Origin: Aquatica leii
Taxonomy: Eukaryota; Arthropoda; Insecta; Coleoptera; Lampyridae
Length of the DNA stretch: 64,000 bases
Direction: 5' to 3'
Assembly: GCA_035610365.1 (NCBI GenBank)
Contig: CM069432.1
Span: 2,232,001-2,296,000, forward strand
Positions 46,101 to 58,243 of the stretch are shown piece by piece; the stretch's first letter is position 1, and every line of letters begins with the position of its first letter. The position numbers and the translations under genes were made by a program. The notes under the pieces are model-generated. The model searched no databases and was not told the origin of the DNA. It saw only the letters and a list, made by a program, of their open reading frames with translations.

Positions 46101-49100
46101 ATTTGTTTTATTAATTTTATGTTAGTTGGAGAAAACTAAAAAAACCATATTATAAAATTAAACATTTCAATTACAAATAAAAAGTAACGAATCCAAATAA
46201 ACACTTAAACATAAAGTAAAAAGTTAAAAAATTAAAGAAAAAAAGATAAAAACTATAAATTTAAAACAAAGAAAAAAAGAAGTTGAGTGTTAAATGCAAT
46301 CAGTTTTAAAAACGTGAAGAATTGAAAAGATATGTGTCAAATTTGAAAACTTTCGTAACGCGGTTCAAACTAAAAAACCTTCTTATTTTACTATAACAAT
46401 CTGTTTTTACTTTTTTATTTTGTTTTATTATAACTTGATTCTTTTTTATTTTTCACTAAAATCTTTAAAACAAGAATAAATTTTTTCTTTATTTTTTATT
46501 AGTCTTTAGTGTTTAGTTTTACTCAACGCGTTAATTTTCTTTTAATTTTTTTTTCAACATTTTCAAATTGCTAAAACAAAATGCTCTTAATTCTTTTCAT
46601 TAATTAATTAATTCTTAAGTTGGGTGTATCATTCTATTAAATACAATAATTTTGTTTGCTTTGCCAAAATCTTTAAATAAAAAATTATTACATTTTCTTA
46701 GTTTTGTATTCTTCTTTACTTTAATTATTTAGGATTTTTATGCTGCATGTGCTTTATTTAAGTTTTTTTTGTATTCTTGGTTATTAAATAAATTTCTATT
46801 AAAAAACAAAAAAATATAAATACATAAAAGTAAACAGAAAAAAAATTATCCTAATAAATTTATTTATTATATATTTATATATTAAGTTTATTTTTCAGTG
46901 AAATATAAAAGAAATAAAAAAGTAAAATTTAAAAAATTTTATTTATTTTTCACTAAAATAAATATGTATAAGTAGTTTCGATTACAATTTTGTCTTAAAA
47001 AAATCTTAAATTAAAGATTTAAAATAAAAGGAATCTGTTTTATCAATTTTATTTTAATTTAATTAAAAAAAAAATTAAGGTGTTATTAAAAATCAAACAT
47101 TTACATTAAAATAAATAAGTAATAAAATCAAACGAAAAGAAAAAGAAAAAACAGAACTAAATCTTTACATTAGGAAAACAGTTTATTTTTTTTTTATTTT
47201 TTTAGTTTATCTATTTTATTTACTATTCTATTTTAAAATTTGCGTCATTTAAGTTTTTTTTGTATTCTTGGTGGTTGTTTGATTTCAAGTTTTTAATGCA
47301 AATACCAAAAGAAAAGTTGACAACAAAAAAATAATTTGTCTTAATAAATGCATTTGTTTATATTTTTAACAAAATTTAAGAAGAATAAAATAAAAATTAG
47401 TGCAAAAATAAAAAAAACAACGATTAAAACTTAATACTCAAATTTAATTTGGAAAGTCAAGAACTTAAAGAAAGAAAAACAAAACTATAAATTTAAAACA
47501 AATAAAAAAGTTGGCGTTTTAAGTACAGTTAATTTTAACTACTTATACGAAAAATTAAAATATTGAAACAAGAGATGTGAAATGTGTGTCAAATTTGGAA
47601 ACTTTGATTACAAAATTGACACAGTGTAAGCCAAAAAGACGTTCTTATTTTAGTATAACAATTTCTTTTTATTTTTGCATTTTCTTATTTAATTTTTTTT
47701 ATTTTTTACTAAAATCTATAAAATCATAAACTTTATTTTCTTTATTTTTTATTAGTCATTTTTAAAAATATATTTTTATCAATTCTTAAAAAAATGTTAT
47801 AGTTGGTATTTTGTTCTTTTTTTTTTGCTTTTTGGTCTTGACTTTTAACGTTAAATTTTATAAAATTTGTAAATTTTTTGATCATTTTTTACCAAAATAT
47901 TCCTTAGAAATAAATAAGAATTATTTTTAAAGATTACATTTTATTTTCTGACTGGTTTTTACCTTTTCTTGTTTTTTTATTTTTATTTAATATGTCAAAT
48001 ATGTTTTTACTTATTACCAAAATTTTTACATTTTAATAAAACAACTTATGTTCTTTATCTTTTCAAATTTATTTAATTGATATAAATGGTTTTGCGTTTT
48101 CTTTACAACTTCTCTCACTTTTTTTAATTTTTTCCTTACGTTTTTACAATTGACTTTATTTAAAACGTCAATTTCTTTTCTGTTTTTTAATTTTTCGCTG
48201 CTTTAAATTAATCGTATTAATGCTTTTTTTTTAAATTTTTGATTTCTTAACTTGTGTGTTTACTTTTATTAAATAAGTAGTTTTTTTTAGTTTTTTTTAC
48301 CAAAAACACTGAGAGATTATTAAATTATTTATTTTAAAATCTTAAAATAAAAAGTTAAGAAAAAAAATGTTGTAGCACTTTTTTTTAGTTTAGTTTTATT
48401 TATTTTAGTTTTTATTTTTTTAATTTTTATTTTACATGTCAAATTTGTTTTAGCTTATTAGCAAAATCATTAAATTGATAAAGCAATTTATGTTAATAAA
48501 ACAAAATAAAAAAAAGGAACTGATTTTTTTTTTAATAAAAAACGTGTATGTAGCTAAAAAAATTGAAAAGAAGCAAAACAATTCAAATAGCTAAATAAAA
48601 TCACTAAGAAATTATTGATTACAATTTTGTCTTAAAAAATGTATAAAGTTTACTTTAAAAAATCTGAAAATAAAGAGTTAAGAACAATGAAAAGAAATTT
48701 GTTTTATCAATTTTATTTTAATTTAATTTTAAAAAAATACAAAATCAACGTATTAAATAAAATTAAACATTTAAATTAAAATTAATAAGTAATGAAATTG
48801 AAGAGAAAAAACACAAACTTTCAGATTTTGCTGTAAAAATAAAAAAGTAACCATCTGTTTTTATTTTTTATTTTGTTTTACTGTTTTTTTTTAATGTTTA
48901 AAATCATAAACTTTTCTTGTTATTTTTATTAAAAATTTGCTTTTATCAATTCTTTCAAAAAATTTGCAATCAATGCTATTTTGTTTTTCTCCTCTTATTA
49001 TCCGTCCTTATTTTTGATTTTTAAAATTTTATTGAATATGTAAAATCTTTATCAATTTTTTTACCAAAATATAACTTAAATAAATTAGAATTTTTGTTTA

Positions 49101-49950
49101 CAAAAACAAACGATGCATTTTCAGATTACTTTTGTTTAGTTTAACTACTTTTACCTTACGATTTCTTTTTTAATTTTTATTTGACATGTTAAATTTAGTT
49201 TGTTACCAACATCTTTACTTTACATTAGTAAAACAATTTATGTTCTTCAAAAATATGCTTTTATCATTTGGTTTAACTGCTTTTGACCTTAAATGTTGTT
49301 TTTTACTTTTATTTAACATGTCAAATATTTTTTTTTATTTTTTTTTATTTTTTTAGTTTAAATGAAAGCATTTGTTTCAAAACATTTTGAAATTTGCGTC
49401 ATTTAAGCTTTTCTTGTATTCTTGTATTCTTGATGGTTCTTTCATTTCAAATTTTTGATGTAAATACCAAACGAAACAAGACGTATTAAAAAAATAATAA
49501 ACAAAGAAATTTTAGAAATTTTTAGAAACAGAAACAATAATATTTTTTCTTAATAAATACATATAAATGTATCTTTTAACAAAATTTAAAAGAAAAATAC
49601 AACAAAATTTAAAAAACTGGTTTTATTAATTAAAATATATGCACGTTTATTTAAAAAAAAATTGAAGAGAAAAAAAGAAATCCAAATGATTAAATAAAAG
49701 TTTTTATTTTTAACGTTAAACTTTATTGAATATGTAAAATCTTTTATTTAATTTTTTTTGTCAAATTTGTTTTAGCTTAATACCAAAATTTTTATATCAT
49801 TAAAACTTCCTGAATTTATGCTCTTTGTTTTTTTAATTAATTTAGTTGAAATAAAAGTTTTTGCGTTTGCTTTACATCTCCTTGTATTTGTTTTTTACTT
49901 TTTACTTTAACTTTTTACGATTGATTCTATTTAAAATTTTTTCATGCTCT
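43100..49950. repeat. Long-period degenerate AT-rich repeat array
   Basis: Several anchor motifs recur through this very AT-rich block. tgcgtcatttaag with a following gtattcttgg occurs near 43580, 47241 and 49394. A gtgtgtcaaattt-like motif before aaccaaaaa occurs near 43892, 45219, 46329 and 47579. tattgattacaa with aaaaaatgtat occurs near 43160, 44825 and 48613. gactgstttttacctt occurs near 44250, 45580 and 47950. Spacings cluster around 1.1-1.3 kb and around 3.7 kb, so the block looks like units of about 1.2 kb within a larger duplicated period. Divergence is high and no ORF of note is present. Confidence 0.65.
45515..45562. repeat. TA-rich microsatellite
   Basis: Interrupted (TA)n and (TAA)n runs within the repeat array form a near-palindrome that could fold back on itself. 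Confidence 0.8.
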
Positions 49951-52587
49951 TTTAATGGCGTAGACATTAAAATTTTTGCATGTTGCTTAATTCCACTGAC
50001 TCTCTTTTTTCCGGAATTAGAAACAGGCGATAAGATGACGGAGCTAAAAAATGTGGAATATGCTTTAGTGAAGTGGCCGGTATAATGATAGAATTAGAAG
50101 ATTCAAATGTAGATGTCAATGCTGGAGCAGATATTTGTAGAATGCTTATTAAAACATAGAATCATTGAATTTGTGTCGCACCAACTTAACACACAATTCT
50201 TCGATACGTTAAAAATCGCGAAAACAAGTAAAATATTAAAAGCCGTAAATCTATAAACTAAGAATTATTTCCACCAAAAGAATTAGAAATTATCTATGCC
50301 CCTAATCATTACTTCTCACAAAAACCACAAAAATTTTTTAAGGGTTGATTTCAGATACCCGGATTTACATTTCGGTATTTACCGGTACTGGTAGGTTTGC
50401 AAAAAAAACTTCCAAGAGAAACCTAAATTATTTGTACTTATATACTTGGTCCACCACTACTTCCATTAAAAACTGTAACGTAAACAGTGAAACAAAGACA
50501 TAGAAAAAAGATGCAAAAATATTAATTAGCACGCAAAAACACAGTTCACTTTCTCACAGCAAGAAATGCAACGTTAACAAAACAAAAATATCTAAAAACA
50601 GAATATTTAATTACATCAATAAAATTAACTTTAAAATCAAAATATAATATCATAATTTAGCCCAAATTATTCAAACTCACTAAATATGTACTTAATACAA
50701 TAAAAATTGAAATTTAAAAGAATTTGAAATTGTGAAATAAATTTAATAATGATGCGAAATTACTTAAATGAAACTTAAAGAAAACGAAGTAAATGAAACA
50801 AACTGAAATACCCGGTCTTTTACAAAAGAAAACGCACAAATACAAACGACAGTTACAATCCTCTATTCTTTTTATAATATTTATTAGTATTTATAGACAT
50901 GAGCGACAATTTTAGGCCCAAATTTACTTTATCTCACAAAAACTTCTTTGTAATAAATTAAAAGAACGTAATTGGTAAGTCAACAGATTTTTCTATGTTT
51001 CCAAAATAAAAAAGTATTTTATGTGAGACAAAAAATATAAACAAAAAAAATGAAGATAAGTTAGTTTTTTAATTTTAAAAAAAATTAGATTAGTGGATAA
51101 AAACAAAAAATCTTTTTATTTAATTCTATAAAATTAATTAAACACTACGCAAATTATGTTAGATATATTTAGATTATGTCAACTATTTAAAGCAGTCACT
51201 AGAATGCGATGTTATCCAAAAAATTAAACTACACATAGTTCACTAATTAATTTTACATATCCGTTGTGCAAACTAACACTTTATTATTGGTAAATTATGC
51301 TAATCTAAACCAAAATTAACTAAACTAAAAAAATTGTTACAAGAAGAAGTATGGGAAATACACAATAAGCATCAATTTAATTAGGAGATGCATTCCAAAA
51401 AATAATTTACTAAATATCAAAAAAAGTTAAATGAATTCTTTTTCAAGAATGTATGTATAAATTTAGCTTTAACCATTCTTATTGTCAAGAATTTATACAA
51501 CCTGTAAACTTTAATGTACATAATTTATTAAAAAATAAAAACTGTAAGTGTTAAAATGTAGATTTGTCAGAAATTGTTTTTACCTTTCATCACTTCAAGT
51601 TTCATTAATTTAAAATAATTAATTGAAGTTGAAACTTGACAGTAATTATTATTTCTGTCTTTCGATATTTATACAATCAAAATTGTAAGCAAGCGTATTT
51701 TTAAACTTTGTTTTGTTATTTTATTTATTATTTAACAAATTTATAAAAATTAATTTATAACGTTCACTTAACTAAAACACAAATTAATCGCTTATTCCTA
51801 AAAACAAGTTGTAAAAGTTTGGTTACTAAATTTAATATAAACTATCTAATTATATAATGTAGAAATTAAATTAAATTAAATTAGAATTGTTTGCTAAAAT
51901 TTTGTTAGACAAAGCACACTGAGGACAATTATTGCCTTTCGTCAAATTTCTCTTTTCTTGTGTCTGATTTATTTAAACATTATTGGTGCAAAGATTGGCG
52001 TACTAAAGAACGCTTATTTCTACTTTCTAGCATAACTAAAGCATCAGCTTCTAAATACTCCCAATAAAGAAAAATCTAATAACATGTTACAAGAATTATA
52101 TCTTAACTTAAAACGGCAGCGACTAACTCCGTTTAATTTGGAGATTGGGTAGTAAGCTTCGTGGTGCTCAATTATAAAGAAAGATTAGAATGCGAGACAC
52201 TGTTTAAATTTCCCCAAAGAAAAACAGAAGCTGTAATAACGAGAATATTTATTTCATTACAGACAAAAAAGTTTGTAGAGAAAAGAATATAAATTTACAT
52301 AGGTGCGACCAAACGCTAGAACGTAGGTCAATATCACCGACAGTATAGGTTGAAATAATCCCCTTTCGGTTGGCACAACACGATCTACAATAAATTATTT
52401 TTTTCGGCTTAAGTTTTACATTCCCAAAAGATATAAATTTACATTTGTAAATTATAAAACAAATATACAAATCTCGATGATTCAGAGCGCACCACTATAC
52501 AGTTGAGTTTTCCTTTGAAAAATGCGATTAGCTAGTGACACCTTATTGAAAATTCTTAAAATTTGCTGAAATAAACAAAGCCGCACA
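49951..52587. other. AT-rich intergenic stretch
   Basis: No gene or repeat with a defensible identity was seen. A short palindromic patch (ggtatttaccggtactgg near 50373) might be a TE tip, but no partner was found. Confidence 0.35.
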
Positions 52588-52591
52588 TAAT

Positions 52592-53400
52592 GTAATAGCA
52601 AAGGCTTCCACGGCCGGAGTATATACTAAGATAAGAACGTCTTCCGGGTTTGGACGGTGTCATTGTTGTAACCGAAGTTGCCAACGTTTTGCCCACTTTC
52701 GTAAGGTGCTTAATCAGGGCGTGAGCGAAATCAAAGAACTCCAACAGGCAACCGAAATTTAACTAAAAATTTCCCAAAAGTTAGATAATCAGCTTATGAA
52801 CCAAGCCAGATTCTAAACTCTGAAAAGGTAAGAAAGAAAACGATAAATTTGAAAAAGCAAACGAAAATTTAACAGAGAACCACTACAGAGTTAGTTAATC
52901 AACTTGTGAACCAAACCAGATTATAAACTCTATAGAAGTGACTTAAAAAGAAATAGTCTCCGTATATAAAGAAGAAGTATTGTCACGGCTGGTTAAGCTC
53001 GACTCTGATTTGATTACGGTTGAAAAGGGGCGTGTTTTCGATAAAGGATTAATGACCGGGAACCAAAAAAGGGATATCTCGAAACCATGATCACGATTGA
53101 AGTTATTCGAAATTTCCTGTTAAAAAAGAATGGAGATTTGGCAATCACCGATACATTATCAAAATCTATCTTGTGACCTGTAGTGAAATGATGTTCAGCA
53201 ACCACACTTAGAAATATGGCTTTTCATTATACAACGATCACGTTCTGAAATGCGAGTAATGACGGAACGACCGGTCTCACCAGTGTAGACTAAACCACAT
53301 AAACAAAGAATTTGGGATACACCTTGAGATAAAAGTGTAGGAAACTTGTCCATGGGAGAAGAAAGAATCTGAGAGATTTTGTCTGTTTTAAGCTAACATT
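52592..53400 (-). mobile_element. Penelope-like element, 3' end followed by 5' segment
   Basis: Reading from high to low: a GIY-YIG relic (LVYTGETGRSVITRI near 53300, then VVAEHHFTTGHKIDFDN near 53200-53150 and AKSPFFFNRKFR), a 3' untranslated region (about 52990-52640) with two direct copies of an agattctaaactct motif, and then the segment 52632-52592. That last segment is homologous to the 5' edge of the Penelope copy at 10425-10466. A 5' segment lying beyond a 3' end is the layout expected of partial tandem Penelope copies (pseudo-LTRs). Frameshifts make the nuclease inactive. Confidence 0.7.
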
Positions 53401-53519
53401 TTTATGGAATATGACAATAGTTCAAAATCAAACATAAAAAGAAAAAATAGGCTATTGTTGACAAAAAACATTTCTCTTTTTGCTACCGTTAAAATCCCTA
53501 GGTGCGTGGTTCCATAAAA

Positions 53520-54980
53520 ACCATCTCTAATTAGGCTTGCGGGATTTTGTGATACTTCAGAAAAGGGTTATTCTGGTGTTCTATACTTATGCGTCCAGTC
53601 AAATTCAAATTTTTTTCCTTATTTTCGGAAGGCAAATACCAAAGTGGTACCACTCGAAATCATGTCTATTCCTCGTTTAGAGTTGAGCGCCGCAGTGTTA
53701 TTAGCTAATTTAGTCGAATTAGTAGTAAATGTTTCTTTGCCCTTTTCCATTGATACTGTTCACTTATTTTCAGATTCAGAGACGTTTTATTCACAATTCA
53801 AGGCTCTGAGATGGCGTACGTATTTCTGAATCGTTATCCGTGGCAGAATTAGAAAGTTCCACATTATCTCTTACAAAAATTACACAAAATCATTATTTTT
53901 ATTCTAAAATAAAACAAATCTAAAATAAAACGAACCCAAGTAGCCACCTAGCATCGTTATTGCCTTGCATTAATTCTTTTGGTTTTCTCGGAGTGGGCAG
54001 AAGATTATGTTACTCCGCTTTACACGAAACAACTAAGCACCCGTTATTGCTACCCAAAAATGTTCATCTTTCTAAATTAATATGTTTTTATTATAGTCAT
54101 CGGTCATAACATTCCAGTCCTAACACTGTTCAAGCTCTTATTAGACGACTGTTTTTAAGAAGTTAGTAGTGGATGAAACTTTATGATTCTTAGATTCCAA
54201 TAATTGAAACTTTTGACATGACCTTCGCTAGTTAGCTGCCAAAAATTCGGGGATAGAGTGTTGGCCAACTCAAGATGAAGATAAAAAAGTAGCTTTATAA
54301 AAGTGTTTAACTCTTGTCTGGTTTGCTCCATCTATTTGCGTATTAACGCTAGACTAGCACGGTGTAGAATCTTTTTAGAAAACACTGCCCAAGCTCAAGT
54401 TTTGAATTTTATCGCTGCGTGGTTTGCTTTGAAAATGCATACGAGAATATTTTACCTGTTATAAATTTCGTGGTATTACTTTCCCACCTCCAAGGGCTGA
54501 TCTTCCTGCTTCTCTTGTCCTTTTTTACAAGTAGGTGTAGGCTATGCCAGGCTCTTTTCAGTAAGATCCAACCGCTTACGTAGACCAGTGGTCACTAAAG
54601 GTTTCTTATGTTTATTTATTGGTTTTGTAATTAAATCTTGGGTTTGTATCTGAGTTGAGCACTGATGTTTTTTTTAGCTGCACTCGATAGATTTGTAGCT
54701 AGACGGGGTTTACCTTCAGTTATTTACTCTGATAATGGGCGTAACTTTGTAGGAGCTTGTAAGCACATGACGGACGTTTAAAATTTTTAGTGTTTAATGT
54801 CACAGATATTTCTGATTTTCTATCTATCTACACAACAAGTAAAATGGCAGTTTAGTCTTCCATATTGCCCTCATTTTGGAGGTCTGTGGGAAGCAGCTAT
54901 CAAATCTGCTAAAGTTTTGCTTTATCGCATGTTAGGTAATGCATCAGCCACATTCGCTGGACACATTTGCTCAAGATGAA
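53520..54980 (+). pseudogene. BEL/Pao relic, RNase H to integrase
   Basis: A second, heavily decayed BEL/Pao element. RNase H has GYSGVLYLCVQS and MSIPRLELSAAVLLANL (about 53570-53715) and LFSDSE. The integrase N-terminal part has LGVGRRLCYSALHETTKHPLL in mixed frames (about 53985-54050). The core follows after an inserted Penelope piece: GLPPPRADLPASL (about 54480), AALDRFVARRGLPSVIYSDNG (about 54670-54735) and PHFGGLWEAAIKSAKVLL (about 54870-54920). It carries many stops and frameshifts. The copy is distinct from the 33.9-39.2 kb element. Confidence 0.75.
54140..54345 (-). mobile_element. Penelope-like fragment embedded in BEL/Pao relic
   Basis: Homologous to 10150-10310 in the Penelope copy at 9.2-10.5 kb (shared landmarks aagttagtagtggatgaaact, gtgttggccaactcaagat). 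BEL/Pao integrase similarity lies on both sides, so the fragment interrupts that relic. Confidence 0.7.
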
Positions 54981-54984
54981 TTAA

Positions 54985-55932
54985 ATTTTGTACAAAGACC
55001 AAATCAATCACACGTAAATTCGTTAAATACACACAGTAAAATATTTTTACGGCAACCACAAACGAATCCAGTTTTAAAAAATATTTCTAATTATAAAAGC
55101 TTAAATCAACCACAAATTAATAAATTTTTAACAAATGTTTCTAATCTAAGCATATCAAACTTATCGACTCCAATTCCAACAAAACCAATTTCAATTTAAA
55201 CATTTTCATAAACCACCTTCAAATGTGTTTAAACCTAACCAAAACATTAACTTACCAAAACCCACTCTAATGTCAGGAATTTTGAATATAAAAAATTATT
55301 TTCACGAAATTAATCCCAAATCCGTGATTTTTTTTACGAAGAAACTAATCAGTATTACGCCTCTGTCAATTTAGAACAATTCGACCAAATTAACCCCGAA
55401 CCAATTACAAATCACGGACTAAATAACGAATATGACGAAACTAAACCGGAGGTAAATTTTTTAGAAACTTTCTTAATAACCGAATTAAGTTGACACAACA
55501 CTTACCTTACCTTAAATTAAATAACCCACCTTTAATAAAAATTTAATCGATACAGGTAGCGAAATTAGTATTATTGACCCTAGAATTATTTCAAAATATT
55601 ACCCAAATTCTACTAAACCGGTAAATATAAAAATAAATACCGCGAATGGAATTACTACAATGAAAACTTTGGCAACCGTACCATGTTTTGACGAATTTAA
55701 AGCTTCAGAAAATTACTTACTTACTTCCCAATATAAACTCAAAAACAATTTTAGAACACACACATGGCATATTTTCCAAATTAATTACAGATAACGACTC
55801 TTCCTTCTGTAATAATTTAATATCCGGATTTCTTAATACCTATAAAATCAAACATCACAAAACTTGCACGGAAAACTCAAAATCAAACGGAATAGCAGAA
55901 AGATTTAACTCTACATTAAAGCTGATGGTTTA
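54985..55932 (+). pseudogene. Ty3/gypsy relic: gag end, protease, integrase
   Basis: An asparagine-rich, proline-containing gag end (NLSTPIPTKPI near 55165) is followed in shifted frames by YASVNLEQFDQINPEP and a protease active site IDTGSEISIIDPRII (about 55550-55590). RT and RNase H are missing: near 55720 the sequence jumps to the integrase core HTHGIFSKLITDNDSSFCNN and SKSNGIAERFNSTLKLM, ending at 55932. The TDND and NGIAERF blocks are standard gypsy-integrase second D and E motifs. A large internal deletion and multiple stops make it dead. No LTRs were identified. Confidence 0.75.
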
Positions 55933-55934
55933 AG

Positions 55935-57830
55935 CTTAAGAGAAGCGGCAAAGAGAAAACTGATTCCGTACGCAACTTTAAGACGCTACTATTTAAAACA
56001 ACAGCTGCAGGGCGAGGCAGCTAGACTTACCTCTAACTACGAGATTAACAAAATTTTCACGGAAGAGCAAGAACATAAGTTACTTGACTATTTGTTTCAA
56101 TGTGCTTACACATCTATGGTGTAACAAATAAAGATTGTCGGCTAATTGCCTATGAAATGGCAACACATAACAATATTCGGATACCCGTGTCATGGAGTCA
56201 AAATAAAATAGCTGGCATGGAATGGTTACGATCATTTCGGCAAAGAACTCCGGGACTTACGCTGAGATCGCCCGAACGTTGTAGTTTAGCAAGAGCCACA
56301 GCTTTTAATCGGACTAATATTGATAAGTTCTTTGATAACCTCCACAATATCTTACGAAGACATGAAACTTTTGCTGATGGAACCAGAATCTCTAATCTGG
56401 ATGAAACAGCTACAACCACTGTACAGAAGCCCCAAAAAGTTCTGGCGCCCAAAGGAATAAGGTGCCTCTCAAAGGTGACAAGTGGCGAAAAAGGCACCCT
56501 AGTTACTACGTGCTGCATTATATCTGCAAGTGGCCAAAGTTTGCCTCCGGCATTGGTGTTCCCAAGGTGCATTATAAGGCCCACATGATAAATGGAGCCC
56601 CCTGGTACTCTGGGCTTGGCTAACTCCAGTGGCTGGATGAACTCAGAACTTTTTGTGGTCGTTATGCGACATTTTATAAAGCATAGTTCGTCATCCAAAC
56701 AAAACCCTTCACTACTAATTCTAGACAATCATGAATCTCACCTCACGATTCAAGCTTTGGATATAGCAAAAGACAATGGAGTAACTATTCTTACTTTACC
56801 GCCACATACTACCCATAGAACACAACCATTAGATGTTGGAGTTATGAAACCGTTTAAGGGCTATTATAATGCGGCTATGGATTCATGGATGTTGCGAAAT
56901 CCGGGAGTGTCGGGAGTGTATACGAACTGGGAGCTTTCATAGGTGATGCTTATCAAAAAGTAATGACACCGTCAACCATCTCTAATGCTTTTAAAAAAAC
57001 AGGGATATTTCCCTGACAGAAACGTGTTTTGCGAACTAGACTTCCTCCCCAGCTCAGTCACTGATAGGCCTGATCTAGAAGAAAGACCACTATACATTAT
57101 AAAAGGCAATGAATCTGAAAAAGAGAACATTCTAGAAACAAGTTTTTCGAAGGAGAAGTTATCAAGTGAAAATGAACTATTGGATAATGAGGAGACAAGA
57201 GAAGATATGGAGTTCATTTCAAGTGCCGCTGGATCATCCGGGATATCTAAACAAGCAACTTTTGTATCTTCAAAAGATTTCCGAAAACCTTTACAAGCAG
57301 GGCCTAGAAAATCTGTTAGAAAAAATAGAAAAAAAGGAAAGAACATAATTGCCACCGACACACCTGAGAAAGACCAGATAGCGTTGGAAACACAAGCCAA
57401 AAAACGAAAAGTGCCAAATAAAACAAAAAGGGTGTTGGTAGAGAGTTCCTCCTCTGAATCAGACGTGTCTGTAGTTTTGGATGAAGATAGTGATGTGTCA
57501 GACACCGTGTCTTTAAATATTCCTATACATCACATTGAACGTGAGATAAAGCCAGATGACTTTGTATTAGTACAATTTCAACTGAAAAAAAGTTGCGTTT
57601 ATTACGTTGGAAAGGTATTGGAATCCAAAAATGAAGAATATTCTATCACTTTTCTCCGAAAGAAAGGTTCTAGGAATACTTTCTTTATGCCTTTGATAGA
57701 AGATATGTCATCTGTTAATAAAGCTGACATAAAACTTCTTTTGCCTGAGCCACAAGTCAATGGGAGTACGTCCAGACAAAATTCGTATTATAGCTTTAAC
57801 ATTGATATGACCTCTTTTGACTTATGTTAG
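55935..57830 (+). pseudogene. Pogo/Tigger-like transposase, frameshifted
   Basis: Starts inside the pipsqueak-type helix-turn-helix (SLREAAKRKLIPYATLRRYY), continues with FTEEQEHKLLDYLF, a CENP-B-like second DNA-binding part (MEWLRSFRQRTPGLTLR) and the DDE domain: NLDETATTTVQKP (first D, 56398), SLLILDNHESH (second D) and TQPLDVGVMKPFK (third D, 35 residues on, i.e. DD35D). The C-terminal 270 residues are acidic and basic by turns, with a KSVRKNRKKGK stretch that may be a nuclear localisation signal and a final KPDDFVLVQFQLKK domain seen in insect relatives. Frame changes fall near 56100, 56575, 56595, 56918 and 57013; the pair at 56575 and 56595 cancel each other. It otherwise reads cleanly, so decay is moderate. 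Confidence 0.88.
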
Positions 57831-57997
57831 TTTTCTTCATATTTTTTACTTAGAAATATCATGTTTTTAGTTTAACCACTTACGTGTATACTTACCTATT
57901 TTATTATTTTCCAAATAAACGTTTGAAATTAAAGCATGTTTTATGGTTAGCATTTTTTTTCTATCCCTAATAATGCCCTTACTATTGTTTTCTAACT

Positions 57998-58056
57998 GAT
58001 TCACTGTGTACTCATCTACTGGTTTACTGTGTACATCATGTAGTACACAGTGAATC
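57998..58056. repeat. 15-bp perfect inverted repeat inside pogo right end
   Basis: gattcactgtgtact (57998-58012) pairs with agtacacagtgaatc (58042-58056) around a 29-bp loop that itself contains another actgtgtac. The core CACTGTG also appears in the terminal repeat near 58222. Confidence 0.85.
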
Positions 58057-58243
58057 ATCTGAAGTTTTTTAAAAAAATGGGACTAGAGCCTTTTGTGTTA
58101 AGTTTATTTGGAAAAACAAGTTGCAGTCTTATTAGGAACATCTTAATGTACATTCAACAAAATTTTTGTATTTTTTTAACAATAATTTTAGAAGTTACAG
58201 AAATTAAAAGTTTTAATGGTTCACTGTGGGACAGTTTACCCTA

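Noticed and set aside
50348-50825. Possible MITE bounded by ATACCCGG-like ends
   Set aside because: The two ends share only about eight bases and no target duplication was visible.
56972-57505. 177-codon minus-strand frame
   Set aside because: It is antisense to the pogo-like transposase C-terminus and is serine-rich only because the sense strand is acidic and lysine-rich.
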